A DNA stretch of 18,183 nucleotides from CAXQRU01 sp964226685 (lineage in GTDB: Bacteria > Pseudomonadota > Gammaproteobacteria > Pseudomonadales > Cellvibrionaceae): assembly GCA_964226685.1 (NCBI GenBank), contig CAXQRU010000078.1, forward strand, positions 1 to 18,183. The letters are read 5' to 3'. Of the stretch, positions 7,201-13,876 are shown in pieces (the first letter of the stretch is position 1; every line of letters starts with the position of its first letter). The notes under the pieces are model-generated. The model did no database searches and was not told the origin of the DNA. It worked only from the letters and a program-made list of their open reading frames with translations. The position numbers and the translations under genes were made by a program.

Positions 7201-9700
7201 AGAAGGCTACGAAAAAGGCATTCACGATCACGATGCCACCTTGCTATTGAAAAAATTATTACCGGCTATTGCCAGTGCTGACCTACTCACGTTTGACCCG
7301 ACCAGCCGAGCCTTGGCTCAAGTGTTCTGGGCGAGCATAGAGCAAAGAAATATTTCAGGTATTGCTCACCGAGCTTGGATTGAACAAGCTCAATCAGCCG
7401 TGCAGTTAAATGAAATTTTTGCCAGCCACAAAGCATTGGATTTATTGATTGATGATGTAGAAACGGCGTTAAAGCTGTTTTTAGAGAGACACCCCTTAGC
7501 ACTCGACACCTACCATCAACGCCGAGCGGCGCACTATTTAGTGTTAGAACTTGGGCGCGATAGACTGGACTTTATCACTAGCAAATACGCGGAAAATTTA
7601 GCGGGAGAACTCAAACGTTCGTTAACGGATGAGCAGTGGCGACAGTATCAAAAATCATTAGATAATTTAAGCGGCCAGCCCAACCGGCGTTGGCAATTAA
7701 CCAACACTTGGCTCAATGCCTTAATTGAGAACAAACAACTCGGTCGCCTAGCTCACTACTTATCTGAGGCCATAGCCTTTTTAATTATTCGCGAACCCTT
7801 GAGTCGCCGCTCAGTTGAAGTCGATTTAGAAATTGATGTTCAGGGTTTACTGGGTAATCATAGTCGAATTGTGGATCGAGGCTTACTGCTATCTGTTGAT
7901 AATTTCTTGCAGCGTTTCGAGCAACATTGCACGGAGGTAATCCCCTCTTATCATCGCTATTTAGCATTGCGCCAACAAATCGCCGAGCGCGAACGCAAAC
8001 AGTTAAGGCTAGACTCCTTTAAGCCTAAGCCCTTAAGTTCATTTGTTCGCAACCGGCTCATTAATGAAGCGTATCTACCGATTATCGGGGATAACCTTGC
8101 CAAACAAATGGGCACTGTGGGTGAGAGCAAACGAACCGATTTGATGGGATTATTAATGATGATCTCGCCTCCTGGTTACGGTAAAACCACATTGATGGAA
8201 TACGTTGCCAGCCGCTTGGGTTTGATTTTCATGAAAATCAACTGCCCCTCCTTGGGTCACGATGTAACCTCGCTAGATCCTGCACAAGCGCCAAATGCAA
8301 CCGCCAAACAAGAGTTGAATAAAATCAATCTGTCCTTTGAGATGGGTAATAACGTTATGCTTTATCTGGATGATATTCAGCACACTCATCCAGAATTTTT
8401 GCAAAAATTTATTTCATTGTGTGATGGTACGCGGCGAATTGATGGTGTTTGGAACGGCGAGACCAAAACCTATGATATGCGCGGGCGTAAATTTTGTGTG
8501 GTGATGGCAGGCAACCCCTATACCGAGTCGGGCGAGGTTTTCAAAATTCCTGATATGCTTGCCAACCGCGCTGACATTTATAATCTGGGTGATATCTTAG
8601 GCGGCATGGATGAACAATTTGCCTTGAGTTATATTGAAAACGCACTCACTTCCAACCCTGTGCTCGCACCACTTGCACTGAGAGAATTGAGCGATGTCTA
8701 TAAACTGGTTCGCATGAGCCAGGGTGAGAATGTCCCTAGCACGGATTTAAGCTACAGTTATTCGGGTGCTGAGATTAACGAGATTACACAAGTCTTGAAA
8801 AAATTATTTGTGATCCAAGATGTCGTGCTCAAAATTAATCAGCAATATATTGCCTCAGCCGCGCAAGATGATAAGTATCGGACCGAACCGGCCTTTAAGT
8901 TACAGGGTAGTTATCGAAACATGAATAAAATGGCTGAAAAAGTTTCGGCCGTTATGAACGATGAAGAACTGATGGCGATGATTGCCGATCACTATTTGGG
9001 CGAGGCACAACTATTAACAACCGGCGCCGAGGCGAATTTATTAAAGCTTTCTGAACTTAGAGGCAATATGACACAGGAGCAGCACGCTCGCTGGCAAGCC
9101 ATTAAAGCCGACTTCCTGCGCAATAAAGCCATGGGCGGCGATGAAACCGATACTGGCAACAAAATGGTTGTGCAGCTTAATGATATCGTCAATAGCTTAA
9201 AACAGTTGGGTGTGGCAACGCAAAGTAGCGGGCAATCATTGACGAGCGTGGTGGAGTCGATCAATCATCAAAATAGCGAATCGCAACAGGCGGCTATTGA
9301 CCAATTAAGCAATATTGTAAAAGGTTTGCAGCAGCTAGGAAAAATCACCAATAGTAACGGCAAATCCCTAGCCGCACTGGTTGAAAACCTAGAAAAAGAA
9401 GAGCCTTTATTGCTGGATGAAGCGACTCAACCGCAGTCTGAAAGTTCACAAATGGTTGAAGCACTGGTTCAGGCTTTGGAAAAAATTGAAACCGTTGGCG
9501 AGGGTGCGCCCAATGAGATTGCACATTCTCTAGCGCAATTGACCCAGGAAATCGATCAAATCGCCAAGCCCTTGATCAAGAAGATGGATAAAAAATTATC
9601 GGTTGATTTGAGAACTTACTTTAGAGTCACTGAATTATCCAAAAAAATTATTGAAATGAATCAAAAATCGCCGGCAAAAAAGGCAACCAAAGGAGAGTAG
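4268..9700 (+). CDS. Giant AAA+ ATPase (DUF3686-type, often named DNA repair ATPase)
   Basis: This protein has 1810 residues; GAGGGAG precedes the ATG. Residues about 30-480 are beta-rich and aromatic-rich, fitting the DUF3686-type N-terminal region. Residues about 480-870 are long coiled coil, and about 870-1250 are mixed helical. The AAA+ core is clear: Walker A PPGYGKTT (1301-1308, Lys1306), Walker B VMLYLDD (Asp1368-Asp1369), sensor-1 Asn1416 in AGNP, and a likely arginine finger Arg1434 in ANRAD. Walker B ends DDIQ, not DE, so Asp1369 would replace the usual catalytic Glu. Residues 1636-1720 hold a tandem duplication of about 43 residues. The usual database label (DNA repair ATPase) is not supported by context; a membrane-linked remodeller working with PspA and flotillin is more plausible. 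That role is inference. Confidence 0.85.
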   Translation: MSSQDKSQAQDDNAIVNEAVAQGGAYEVIRQRLVDQAQQLHKHTQSLNEARISEFGSPDMSVLARVRVRTENNCVARDIVEVGQHLLFGYNVFIGLKRETKVDDVFSLYTITQNDDQYELTPVTASNTFLTDPRFVSDFDELYRYYKHTKLIQLSVRHGKLLAGFQIGEKLEDVRVFRWSVSADGKDISYIDNRGERDLALPPPYDFEWVNTTREDIVHSRHPHINIEDTLFISNNKGFLNIKIEDNTEEGMSVFREKVEDDTQSLDDLSVSYAITGKLILLKILPYREQISRYFVYNTLTQTIQRIDAIGQSCVQLPEDHGIIFPGGYYLESGEHKTFDEQYTGLMFKRSFRSPNGEDVLYIFYEPVEGVVGLFAYNMINKTLKNPIYGHGYAQFDNGLIIIFSSEGEPTRVHPMQLWQTPFFSAEYASALPDSQTPLGKIGNAELVRGISDLFSICRIVDNQSVSMRLYEELTRITQKIFDDYYWLTQDNFNDIKDSVNLITATAELVIDEFEKVESIRQQSAKTLQKAQEEQEKIISQARPDNWESAEQYVNALRKIRQQRGHLSTISDYRYIDKKKISDLDQELVKIEEKLSEKTVTFLVGEEALTPYFTKVEQLDHGVETANTIAELTPIIEAIEGTTAGLDVLSELMGTLQIDDATVRTRIIDSISEVYAKLNQSKAQANHRRKSLGSQEAVAQFSAQFKLFSQSITNALGLATTPDKCDEQLSRLLARLEELESQFSDFEDYLADIITKREEVYQAFEAHKQQLLDERQRKSQAVMEATNRILSSIEKRSLKFTDPDELNTYFASDSLVAKVREFVERLRDLNSAVQADDVEARFKSIKEQSIRALRDKTDIYEEGGNVIKLGPRHKFSVNTQELDLTLFPKEGVMNVHLTGTDFYEPIKNEDLDSLKAYWGLAVESETPQLYRAEYLAGSIIRAAQNQTDGLTIEILNTALLDDNHLSKLVRDFATPRYKEGYEKGIHDHDATLLLKKLLPAIASADLLTFDPTSRALAQVFWASIEQRNISGIAHRAWIEQAQSAVQLNEIFASHKALDLLIDDVETALKLFLERHPLALDTYHQRRAAHYLVLELGRDRLDFITSKYAENLAGELKRSLTDEQWRQYQKSLDNLSGQPNRRWQLTNTWLNALIENKQLGRLAHYLSEAIAFLIIREPLSRRSVEVDLEIDVQGLLGNHSRIVDRGLLLSVDNFLQRFEQHCTEVIPSYHRYLALRQQIAERERKQLRLDSFKPKPLSSFVRNRLINEAYLPIIGDNLAKQMGTVGESKRTDLMGLLMMISPPGYGKTTLMEYVASRLGLIFMKINCPSLGHDVTSLDPAQAPNATAKQELNKINLSFEMGNNVMLYLDDIQHTHPEFLQKFISLCDGTRRIDGVWNGETKTYDMRGRKFCVVMAGNPYTESGEVFKIPDMLANRADIYNLGDILGGMDEQFALSYIENALTSNPVLAPLALRELSDVYKLVRMSQGENVPSTDLSYSYSGAEINEITQVLKKLFVIQDVVLKINQQYIASAAQDDKYRTEPAFKLQGSYRNMNKMAEKVSAVMNDEELMAMIADHYLGEAQLLTTGAEANLLKLSELRGNMTQEQHARWQAIKADFLRNKAMGGDETDTGNKMVVQLNDIVNSLKQLGVATQSSGQSLTSVVESINHQNSESQQAAIDQLSNIVKGLQQLGKITNSNGKSLAALVENLEKEEPLLLDEATQPQSESSQMVEALVQALEKIETVGEGAPNEIAHSLAQLTQEIDQIAKPLIKKMDKKLSVDLRTYFRVTELSKKIIEMNQKSPAKKATKGE

Positions 9701-9701
9701 T

Positions 9702-10194
9702 ATGAGTTATTTAGTTAAGGAACCTCTGATCAAGTCTAGCGTGCCTCTGGCCTAGCAGGTTTGTTCGAGATCTAGGCGCTTCTTTGCAGCAATGTCTAGA
9801 CCTTGCAAAAAGGAGCAACAACGATATCGGACAAACCTGCAGGCCCCGAAGGGCGTGGCCAAAACGTCCATATGCTGCGTTGAACTTCTTGCAAAGGACT
9901 AAGGCCATTAGACTGCGAAGTCCGCCTTGCCTATGAACGTTTTGACTCACGCAGAGCCGGCTAGACTTGATCAGAGGTTCCTTAAGTTATAAATCCATTC
10001 AATGTTTTGCTAACGATGGCCGTTTGCTAGTTGATGAACTGGATGAATTATTATCCATCGCCTTGCGCGACGGCGTCGTTGATGAAGACGAACAGCGCGT
10101 GCTGAACAATATCATCGATCGATTAAATCCTGATGAACTCACCACAGACATGCTGGATAAAATTGCCGAGGTAAAAAAAGCCATTAATGCCTAA
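9702..10194 (+). pseudogene. TerB-like small helical protein gene, interrupted by a MITE
   Basis: The original start is probably ATG 9702, one base after the ATPase stop, with AGGAG at 9691-9695. After four codons (MSYL) the frame runs into the inserted element and stops after 17 codons. The remaining coding part continues from about 9986 to TAA 10192-10194. It encodes an acidic helical protein (DGRLLVDELDELLSIALRDG, then VVDEDEQRVLNNIIDRL), with the Asp-rich loops of TerB-like domains. Removing exactly 9715-9985 restores one open frame of 73 residues (MSYLGYKSIQ onward). A remnant could still be translated from TTG 9967 inside the element, without a good ribosome site. The TerB-like label is by pattern only. 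Confidence 0.7.
9715..9985. mobile_element. MITE-like element, 271 bp, perfect 26-bp terminal inverted repeats
   Basis: The left end (9715-9740, starting TTAAGGAACCTCTGATC) is the exact reverse complement of the right end (9960-9985). No transposase is encoded. Internal inverted repeats make it highly foldable: 9755-9764 with 9831-9840 (GCAGGTTTGT) and 9860-9872 with 9932-9944 (12 of 13 bases). If TTAA is read as a target duplication, the element is 263 bp (9719-9981). If TTAA belongs to the ends, no duplication is left and precise removal restores the host frame. Non-autonomous, mobilised in trans. Family not identified. Confidence 0.9.
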
Positions 10195-10201
10195 TCGACC
10201 A

Positions 10202-10232
10202 AATAAGGCTACCCATTTTCGGTAGCCTTATT
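10202..10232. terminator. Bidirectional intrinsic terminator
   Basis: AATAAGGCTACC (10202-10213) pairs perfectly with GGTAGCCTTATT (10221-10232). A/T-rich arms on both sides suit both strands. It closes the rightward operon and the convergent dprA. Confidence 0.85.
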
Positions 10233-10246
10233 CATCTTAATTCACG

Positions 10247-11338
10247 TTAAACTCGCTCAAAACCCCAACGACTGTAACGGATCAAGCCTTTTAATTCCAA
10301 CATCATTAAGCCCGAAGCCAGCTCACTGGAATCTAAGCAAGTCATATCGGTTAATAGCTCCAAAGATACGGTATCAAATCCCATAGCATCGTAAATGGTT
10401 TGCTCGTTCGGCGCTAAACCTTCGCTGGATCGTGCCTCGTGAGCAAAGGCCTTAATGGGACTCAATACATCCTCCAAATGCTCGGCAATATCCTCTGGCG
10501 ACTCGGCCAAAATGGCGCCCTGGCGAATTAATTCGTGTGGCCCTTTAGACTGTGGATTTTGGATGGAACCTGGCAAGGCAAACACTAAGCGATTTTGCTC
10601 ATTGGCCAAACGCGCGGTAATTAGTGAGCCGCTTTTAATGGCAGCCTCCACGACAATGGTGGCACAACTTAAGCCGCTAATGATGCGATTACGCTCAGGG
10701 AAGTGGCCGGCACGGGGCGGCGTGGTCGGTAAAAACTCGCTCACCAACGCACCCCCATGTTCTAAAATTTCCTCAGCCAAACGCTCGTGACGCTTGGGGT
10801 ACACTGAGTCCACGCCCGTTGCCATCACCGCAATGGTGGGCTTGCGCTGATCCACCACGGCCTGATGGGCGGCACCATCAATACCGATCGCCAAACCACT
10901 GGTGACCACAAAACCGCTCAGAGCCAATGATTGCGCAAAATAGCGCGCGTTGCGCGCGCCGCCGGCACTGGGGTGGCGCGATCCCACAATGGCCAACTGC
11001 GGCAAGGTTAATGGGCTAACATCGCCGCGCACAAATAACACCAAGGGCGGTCGCACGGTTTGTGCCAACAAGGGCGGGTAATGTTCACTGCCGTAAGCGA
11101 CCAGTGTGGCTCCAAAGCGTTCTAACTTTTCCATCACCGCCTGAGCTTGGCGATGCAATGGGCTGGCAGCCCCTGCCGCTTGATAATTGCCTAAGGCTTG
11201 TTTGGCTTTGTCATTGATGGTGAGGGCCTGTGGGTCAGCGTTTAAGATCGCTTCAGGGGTTTGAAAGTGCTCAAGCAGTTGCCAAGCGGTATTGCGGCCA
11301 ACGCCGGGGAGTAATTGCAATAATAAATAGGGGGACAT
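10247..11338 (-). CDS. dprA: DprA/Smf DNA-processing protein
   Basis: This 363-residue protein has the full DprA architecture. The N-terminal helical SAM-like region is at about 1-85 (LLQLLPGVGRNTAWQLLEHF). The Rossmann-like DprA core is at about 90-295, with the signature stretches GSRHPS, SGLAIGIDGAAH, FPERNRIISGL, KSGSLITARLA and PGSIQNPQSKGPHELIRQGA. A C-terminal winged-helix domain covers about 305-363 (ELLTDMTCLDSSELASGLMMLELKGLI). DprA binds incoming single-stranded DNA and loads RecA during natural transformation. The start has AAGGA 9 bases upstream on the minus strand. The usual gammaproteobacterial neighbours of dprA (lysM, def/fmt, topA-type genes) are absent on both sides, which suggests local rearrangement. 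Confidence 0.97.
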   Translation of the reverse strand: MSPYLLLQLLPGVGRNTAWQLLEHFQTPEAILNADPQALTINDKAKQALGNYQAAGAASPLHRQAQAVMEKLERFGATLVAYGSEHYPPLLAQTVRPPLVLFVRGDVSPLTLPQLAIVGSRHPSAGGARNARYFAQSLALSGFVVTSGLAIGIDGAAHQAVVDQRKPTIAVMATGVDSVYPKRHERLAEEILEHGGALVSEFLPTTPPRAGHFPERNRIISGLSCATIVVEAAIKSGSLITARLANEQNRLVFALPGSIQNPQSKGPHELIRQGAILAESPEDIAEHLEDVLSPIKAFAHEARSSEGLAPNEQTIYDAMGFDTVSLELLTDMTCLDSSELASGLMMLELKGLIRYSRWGFERV

Positions 11339-11367
11339 AGTTCATCCTTGAATTAAATTAAATCACC

Positions 11368-11396
11368 AGTGTAACCAAAAATTCTGGTTCGCTCAA
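11368..11396 (-). promoter_or_regulatory. Putative dprA promoter
   Basis: Reading leftward, TTGAGC (11396-11391) and TACACT (11373-11368) are separated by 17 bp, a fair sigma-70 match 30 bp upstream of the dprA start. No ComR or Sxy-dependent CRP-S site was recognised. Confidence 0.4.
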
Positions 11397-11451
11397 TTGG
11401 TATCTAGGCCCTTTCTCAAAATTCAATTGGCTCGCTTGGGAGACTCTTCAC

Positions 11452-11496
11452 ATGTCACAAAACTGTCATAAAAAAGTCATCCCCATCAGGTAGAAT
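11452..11496 (+). promoter_or_regulatory. Pho box (PhoB site) and -10 element
   Basis: Three 7-mers in exact 11-bp register, ATGTCAC (11452), CTGTCAT (11463) and AAGTCAT (11474), are joined by AAAA spacers. The PhoB consensus is CTGTCAT repeats with 4-bp A/T spacers. A -10 element TAGAAT (11491-11496) begins 10 bp after the last repeat, the usual spacing where PhoB replaces the -35. Orientation is toward the 688-residue gene, so phosphate-starvation control is predicted. Confidence 0.75.
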
Positions 11497-11503
11497 GTAA
11501 AGT

Positions 11504-11542
11504 GTAGTACCACCTCAAGCCACCTTTTCGTTTTCGTACTAC
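11504..11542 (+). other. 5'-leader inverted repeat
   Basis: GTAGTAC (11504-11510) and GTACTAC (11536-11542) form a 7-bp stem around a 25-base loop at the expected 5' end of the Pho-type transcript. It may protect the mRNA end; the function is unknown. Confidence 0.4.
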
Positions 11543-11598
11543 TTAGGCTTACTCTCAACCCTCCCTATCTATACAAGGAATTTTTTCAAGGAGAAATC

Positions 11599-13665
11599 AT
11601 GAAACCTGAAACCGCAGCTGGTGTCAGGGTAGATACTCTGCACCAACAAGATCCTCCTACGTATTTAGGGGATCTAGCCAAAAACCAACTTGCCGTCAGA
11701 GGCCCTGTAAGAGCCAATGACCCAAGAGCACTTAACCAACTCCACAACCGCATGGAGAAATTTGCACCATTGGGTAGCGAAACGGATCGAGCCACGGCTC
11801 CCAGTAACTTTGTTAGTGGTGTCTTTGCTATCGCAGCGACAACTCTGGCTGCCGTTACTCTGCCGGTGCCAGCGTTTGCGGTAGCATCGGTGGGTCTTTT
11901 AGCTCGCTCTTACGTTTCACAACGCGCAGAAATGCGCAAGAAACTATTGGCTAGCAATAAAGACTCGGTCAATGCTTTCCAGCGAATGAAGGCCGCAAGG
12001 ACTTCAAGAGCTGAAGCTAAGACTCAAGGCCTAGCGTTTAGCCTCAAGAGTTGCTCAAAGATAATGGCTTGGCGACAAGTCAGAATCAGTGCGGCGAGTA
12101 TACCCTTGCTTACAGCTATTGGCTTGGGTATTGGCAGCGCCGCTGGCACCATGGGCTTATCGCTGGTGGGAATAGCCGCTGTGGCTGCTATCTCCTTGGC
12201 CGTGAGCTTGGCCGCTCAAGCTTTAGCAGCCTCCAAAGCTGACAAAGCCGCGCTCGAAGCTGAAGTACAACAAGAAGCGCTTCAACAGTATTCTCTTGGG
12301 TTACCCACCCACGGTGAGAATGGAGAAATCCTGCCTCACTCAGACAATGAGAATATCAAAGAAGTGCCCGAGGCGCGCCGAGCCTACCTAGTAGACAAGG
12401 TCGTTCGAGAGCTTAACCGCAACCCCGCCATTGTAGCGCCACCACCGGCTACCATTGACAGGGCTCCTTCTACCGATGATGACCAGTATTCATTGACCCT
12501 GGATGAGGATGGAGCAATCCTACCCAACCCACGACCAGTGAATATTATCGGCAACCCTGACAATCTAGTCCCAGATGATGGGTTTATTACGTTTGAAGGG
12601 GAGCAGTATGGGGATCCCGTTGGAGATGATCCAGATCCTCAAGTGGGTGCTCTTCCTGCCGGTGCATTTCCTGTGGGAGCGTTAATTGGCGGAGCCGTTC
12701 AGTCTGTGGTTTCTGACCACAGTTCTGCTGGAGCAAGAGGCAATGCCTCAAGTGTGGGTACTGTGGCCAGTGAACGGACACAAAAGCCATTTCGGGGGGG
12801 ATTTTTCAAAAGCCTACAGGTGTTTGCGCGTTCGCACACACGCCTCTTAGGCTTTGGAATGAATCCTTTTAAGGAACCCAGTGAAAATGACTTGGTCTCT
12901 TACCGAAATGCGGTACACCGCTCCAACCAGGTCGCCAATCGCTTTACCGATAATGGTAAACGCTTTGGTGCCTATGTGGGTGCGGGTGCCGGGGCTTTTG
13001 GCGCCGTTGGTGCTGCGGGTATTTGGTTAAAACACGGTAGTGATCAAGATTTCGAGTTTGATGGTGCCCATCGGTTATTTGGCCCATTAGGTGGAATCTT
13101 GTCGGCGATATCAAGCTGTTACAGTTTGTTCGCCTCCTCGGATGTAAAGCCTGTTGAACTTAGCGATAAGCTCAACAGTACTCTACAACCAAGGCGCTAC
13201 CAAGCGAGTCCAGAGCAACTTGACAGGGTCAACCTAATCAAGAGCTGGGGCAAGTGTAAACCATCGCTCAATGAGCGGCGCAAAGCCGCGGGCATTAACG
13301 TGGCTACGGCCGCAGCCTTAACCGCTTTGACGGTGGCGTCAATACCCGCTGGTGGCATTCCCATTGCCATTGTGGGTTTTGTTGCGATTGGCACTGCGGT
13401 TGCGAATATGGCGTCTTCGACCTATCTAGCAGGTTGGCGTTACAATAAGGCGGTGATCAAACAGAAATGTTTTGATGATTGCGTTAAGTTGGCGGCCCAG
13501 GGGCGGCTTTTTACAGGTCGGGAGTATACTCCTGAAGCTCGTAACAAGCTCAAATCTTGGGCAAATCCGAAAGGCGGACCTCTGAGTTTTAAAGAGGTGC
13601 GACTTGAGGCTTTGGATGCCGAACGTCATATTAATAAGCTGCGTTCTCAACTGCTGATTCGCTAG
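11599..13665 (+). CDS. Unrecognised 688-residue multi-hydrophobic protein, Pho-promoter gene
   Basis: I do not recognise a family. AAGGAG (11588-11593) precedes the ATG. There is no cleavable signal peptide; the first 70 residues are polar. Hydrophobic Ala/Gly-rich segments lie at about 71-101, 166-208, 457-475, 488-512 and 565-612, and several look like copies of one hairpin unit (ATTLAAVTLPVPAFAVASVG compared with ALTALTVASIPAGGIPIAIVG). A soluble acidic middle (about 215-350) contains a duplicated motif QYSLxL...GxILP at 230-246 and 296-309. Basic stretches lie between membrane parts. The pattern resembles pore-forming, translocator or effector-like proteins more than a transporter, but that is a guess. 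It stands alone between a Pho-type promoter and a strong terminator, so it is probably monocistronic. Confidence 0.8.
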   Translation: MKPETAAGVRVDTLHQQDPPTYLGDLAKNQLAVRGPVRANDPRALNQLHNRMEKFAPLGSETDRATAPSNFVSGVFAIAATTLAAVTLPVPAFAVASVGLLARSYVSQRAEMRKKLLASNKDSVNAFQRMKAARTSRAEAKTQGLAFSLKSCSKIMAWRQVRISAASIPLLTAIGLGIGSAAGTMGLSLVGIAAVAAISLAVSLAAQALAASKADKAALEAEVQQEALQQYSLGLPTHGENGEILPHSDNENIKEVPEARRAYLVDKVVRELNRNPAIVAPPPATIDRAPSTDDDQYSLTLDEDGAILPNPRPVNIIGNPDNLVPDDGFITFEGEQYGDPVGDDPDPQVGALPAGAFPVGALIGGAVQSVVSDHSSAGARGNASSVGTVASERTQKPFRGGFFKSLQVFARSHTRLLGFGMNPFKEPSENDLVSYRNAVHRSNQVANRFTDNGKRFGAYVGAGAGAFGAVGAAGIWLKHGSDQDFEFDGAHRLFGPLGGILSAISSCYSLFASSDVKPVELSDKLNSTLQPRRYQASPEQLDRVNLIKSWGKCKPSLNERRKAAGINVATAAALTALTVASIPAGGIPIAIVGFVAIGTAVANMASSTYLAGWRYNKAVIKQKCFDDCVKLAAQGRLFTGREYTPEARNKLKSWANPKGGPLSFKEVRLEALDAERHINKLRSQLLIR

Positions 13666-13681
13666 CATCAGCTTCTACCAT

Positions 13682-13724
13682 CAGCATCACACCCCTCCAA
13701 AAGGTGTGGTGCTGTTTTTTCTTT
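13682..13724 (+). terminator. Intrinsic terminator
   Basis: CAGCATCACACC (13682-13693) pairs with GGTGTGGTGCTG (13703-13714), with one G-U wobble in the rightward RNA. The T-run 13715-13724 follows (TTTTTTCTTT). It ends the 688-residue gene transcript. Confidence 0.93.
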
Positions 13725-13725
13725 T

Positions 13726-13796
13726 GTGGACAGGCACGATGCAAGGGATCTTTAAAAATATAAAGATGAACTAAAGGTAAAGGTCGGGGACAGGCA
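13726..13796. repeat. Two copies of a GGACAGGCA motif with a small inverted repeat between
   Basis: GTGGACAGGCAC (13726-13737) and GGGGACAGGCAT (13785-13796) are near-copies. Between them ATCTTTA (13748-13754) and TAAAGAT (13761-13767) form a perfect inverted repeat. The longer form GTCGGGGACAGGC recalls dispersed repeats common in gammaproteobacteria, possibly REP/RAYT-related; this comparison is from memory. Confidence 0.4.
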
Positions 13797-13876
13797 TCAC
13801 TGAAAAATCTTTACGAGTAATTTTGAGGAGTCAGCAAACAGTAGCAAAGCCCATCCATAGGCTATCTATTTTTTGA

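Noticed and set aside
94..9700. A defence island or phage-derived reading of the first operon
   Set aside because: No nuclease, methylase, toxin or phage structural motif is present. PspA, YqiJ-like and flotillin genes point to membrane maintenance instead.
9711..9950. 79-codon leftward open frame inside the MITE
   Set aside because: It covers the inverted-repeat element almost exactly, begins inside the right end and has a composition set by the palindromes. It is probably a chance frame often annotated as hypothetical.
10455..10790. 111-codon rightward frame opposite dprA
   Set aside because: It lies wholly inside the conserved dprA core and has no ribosome site.
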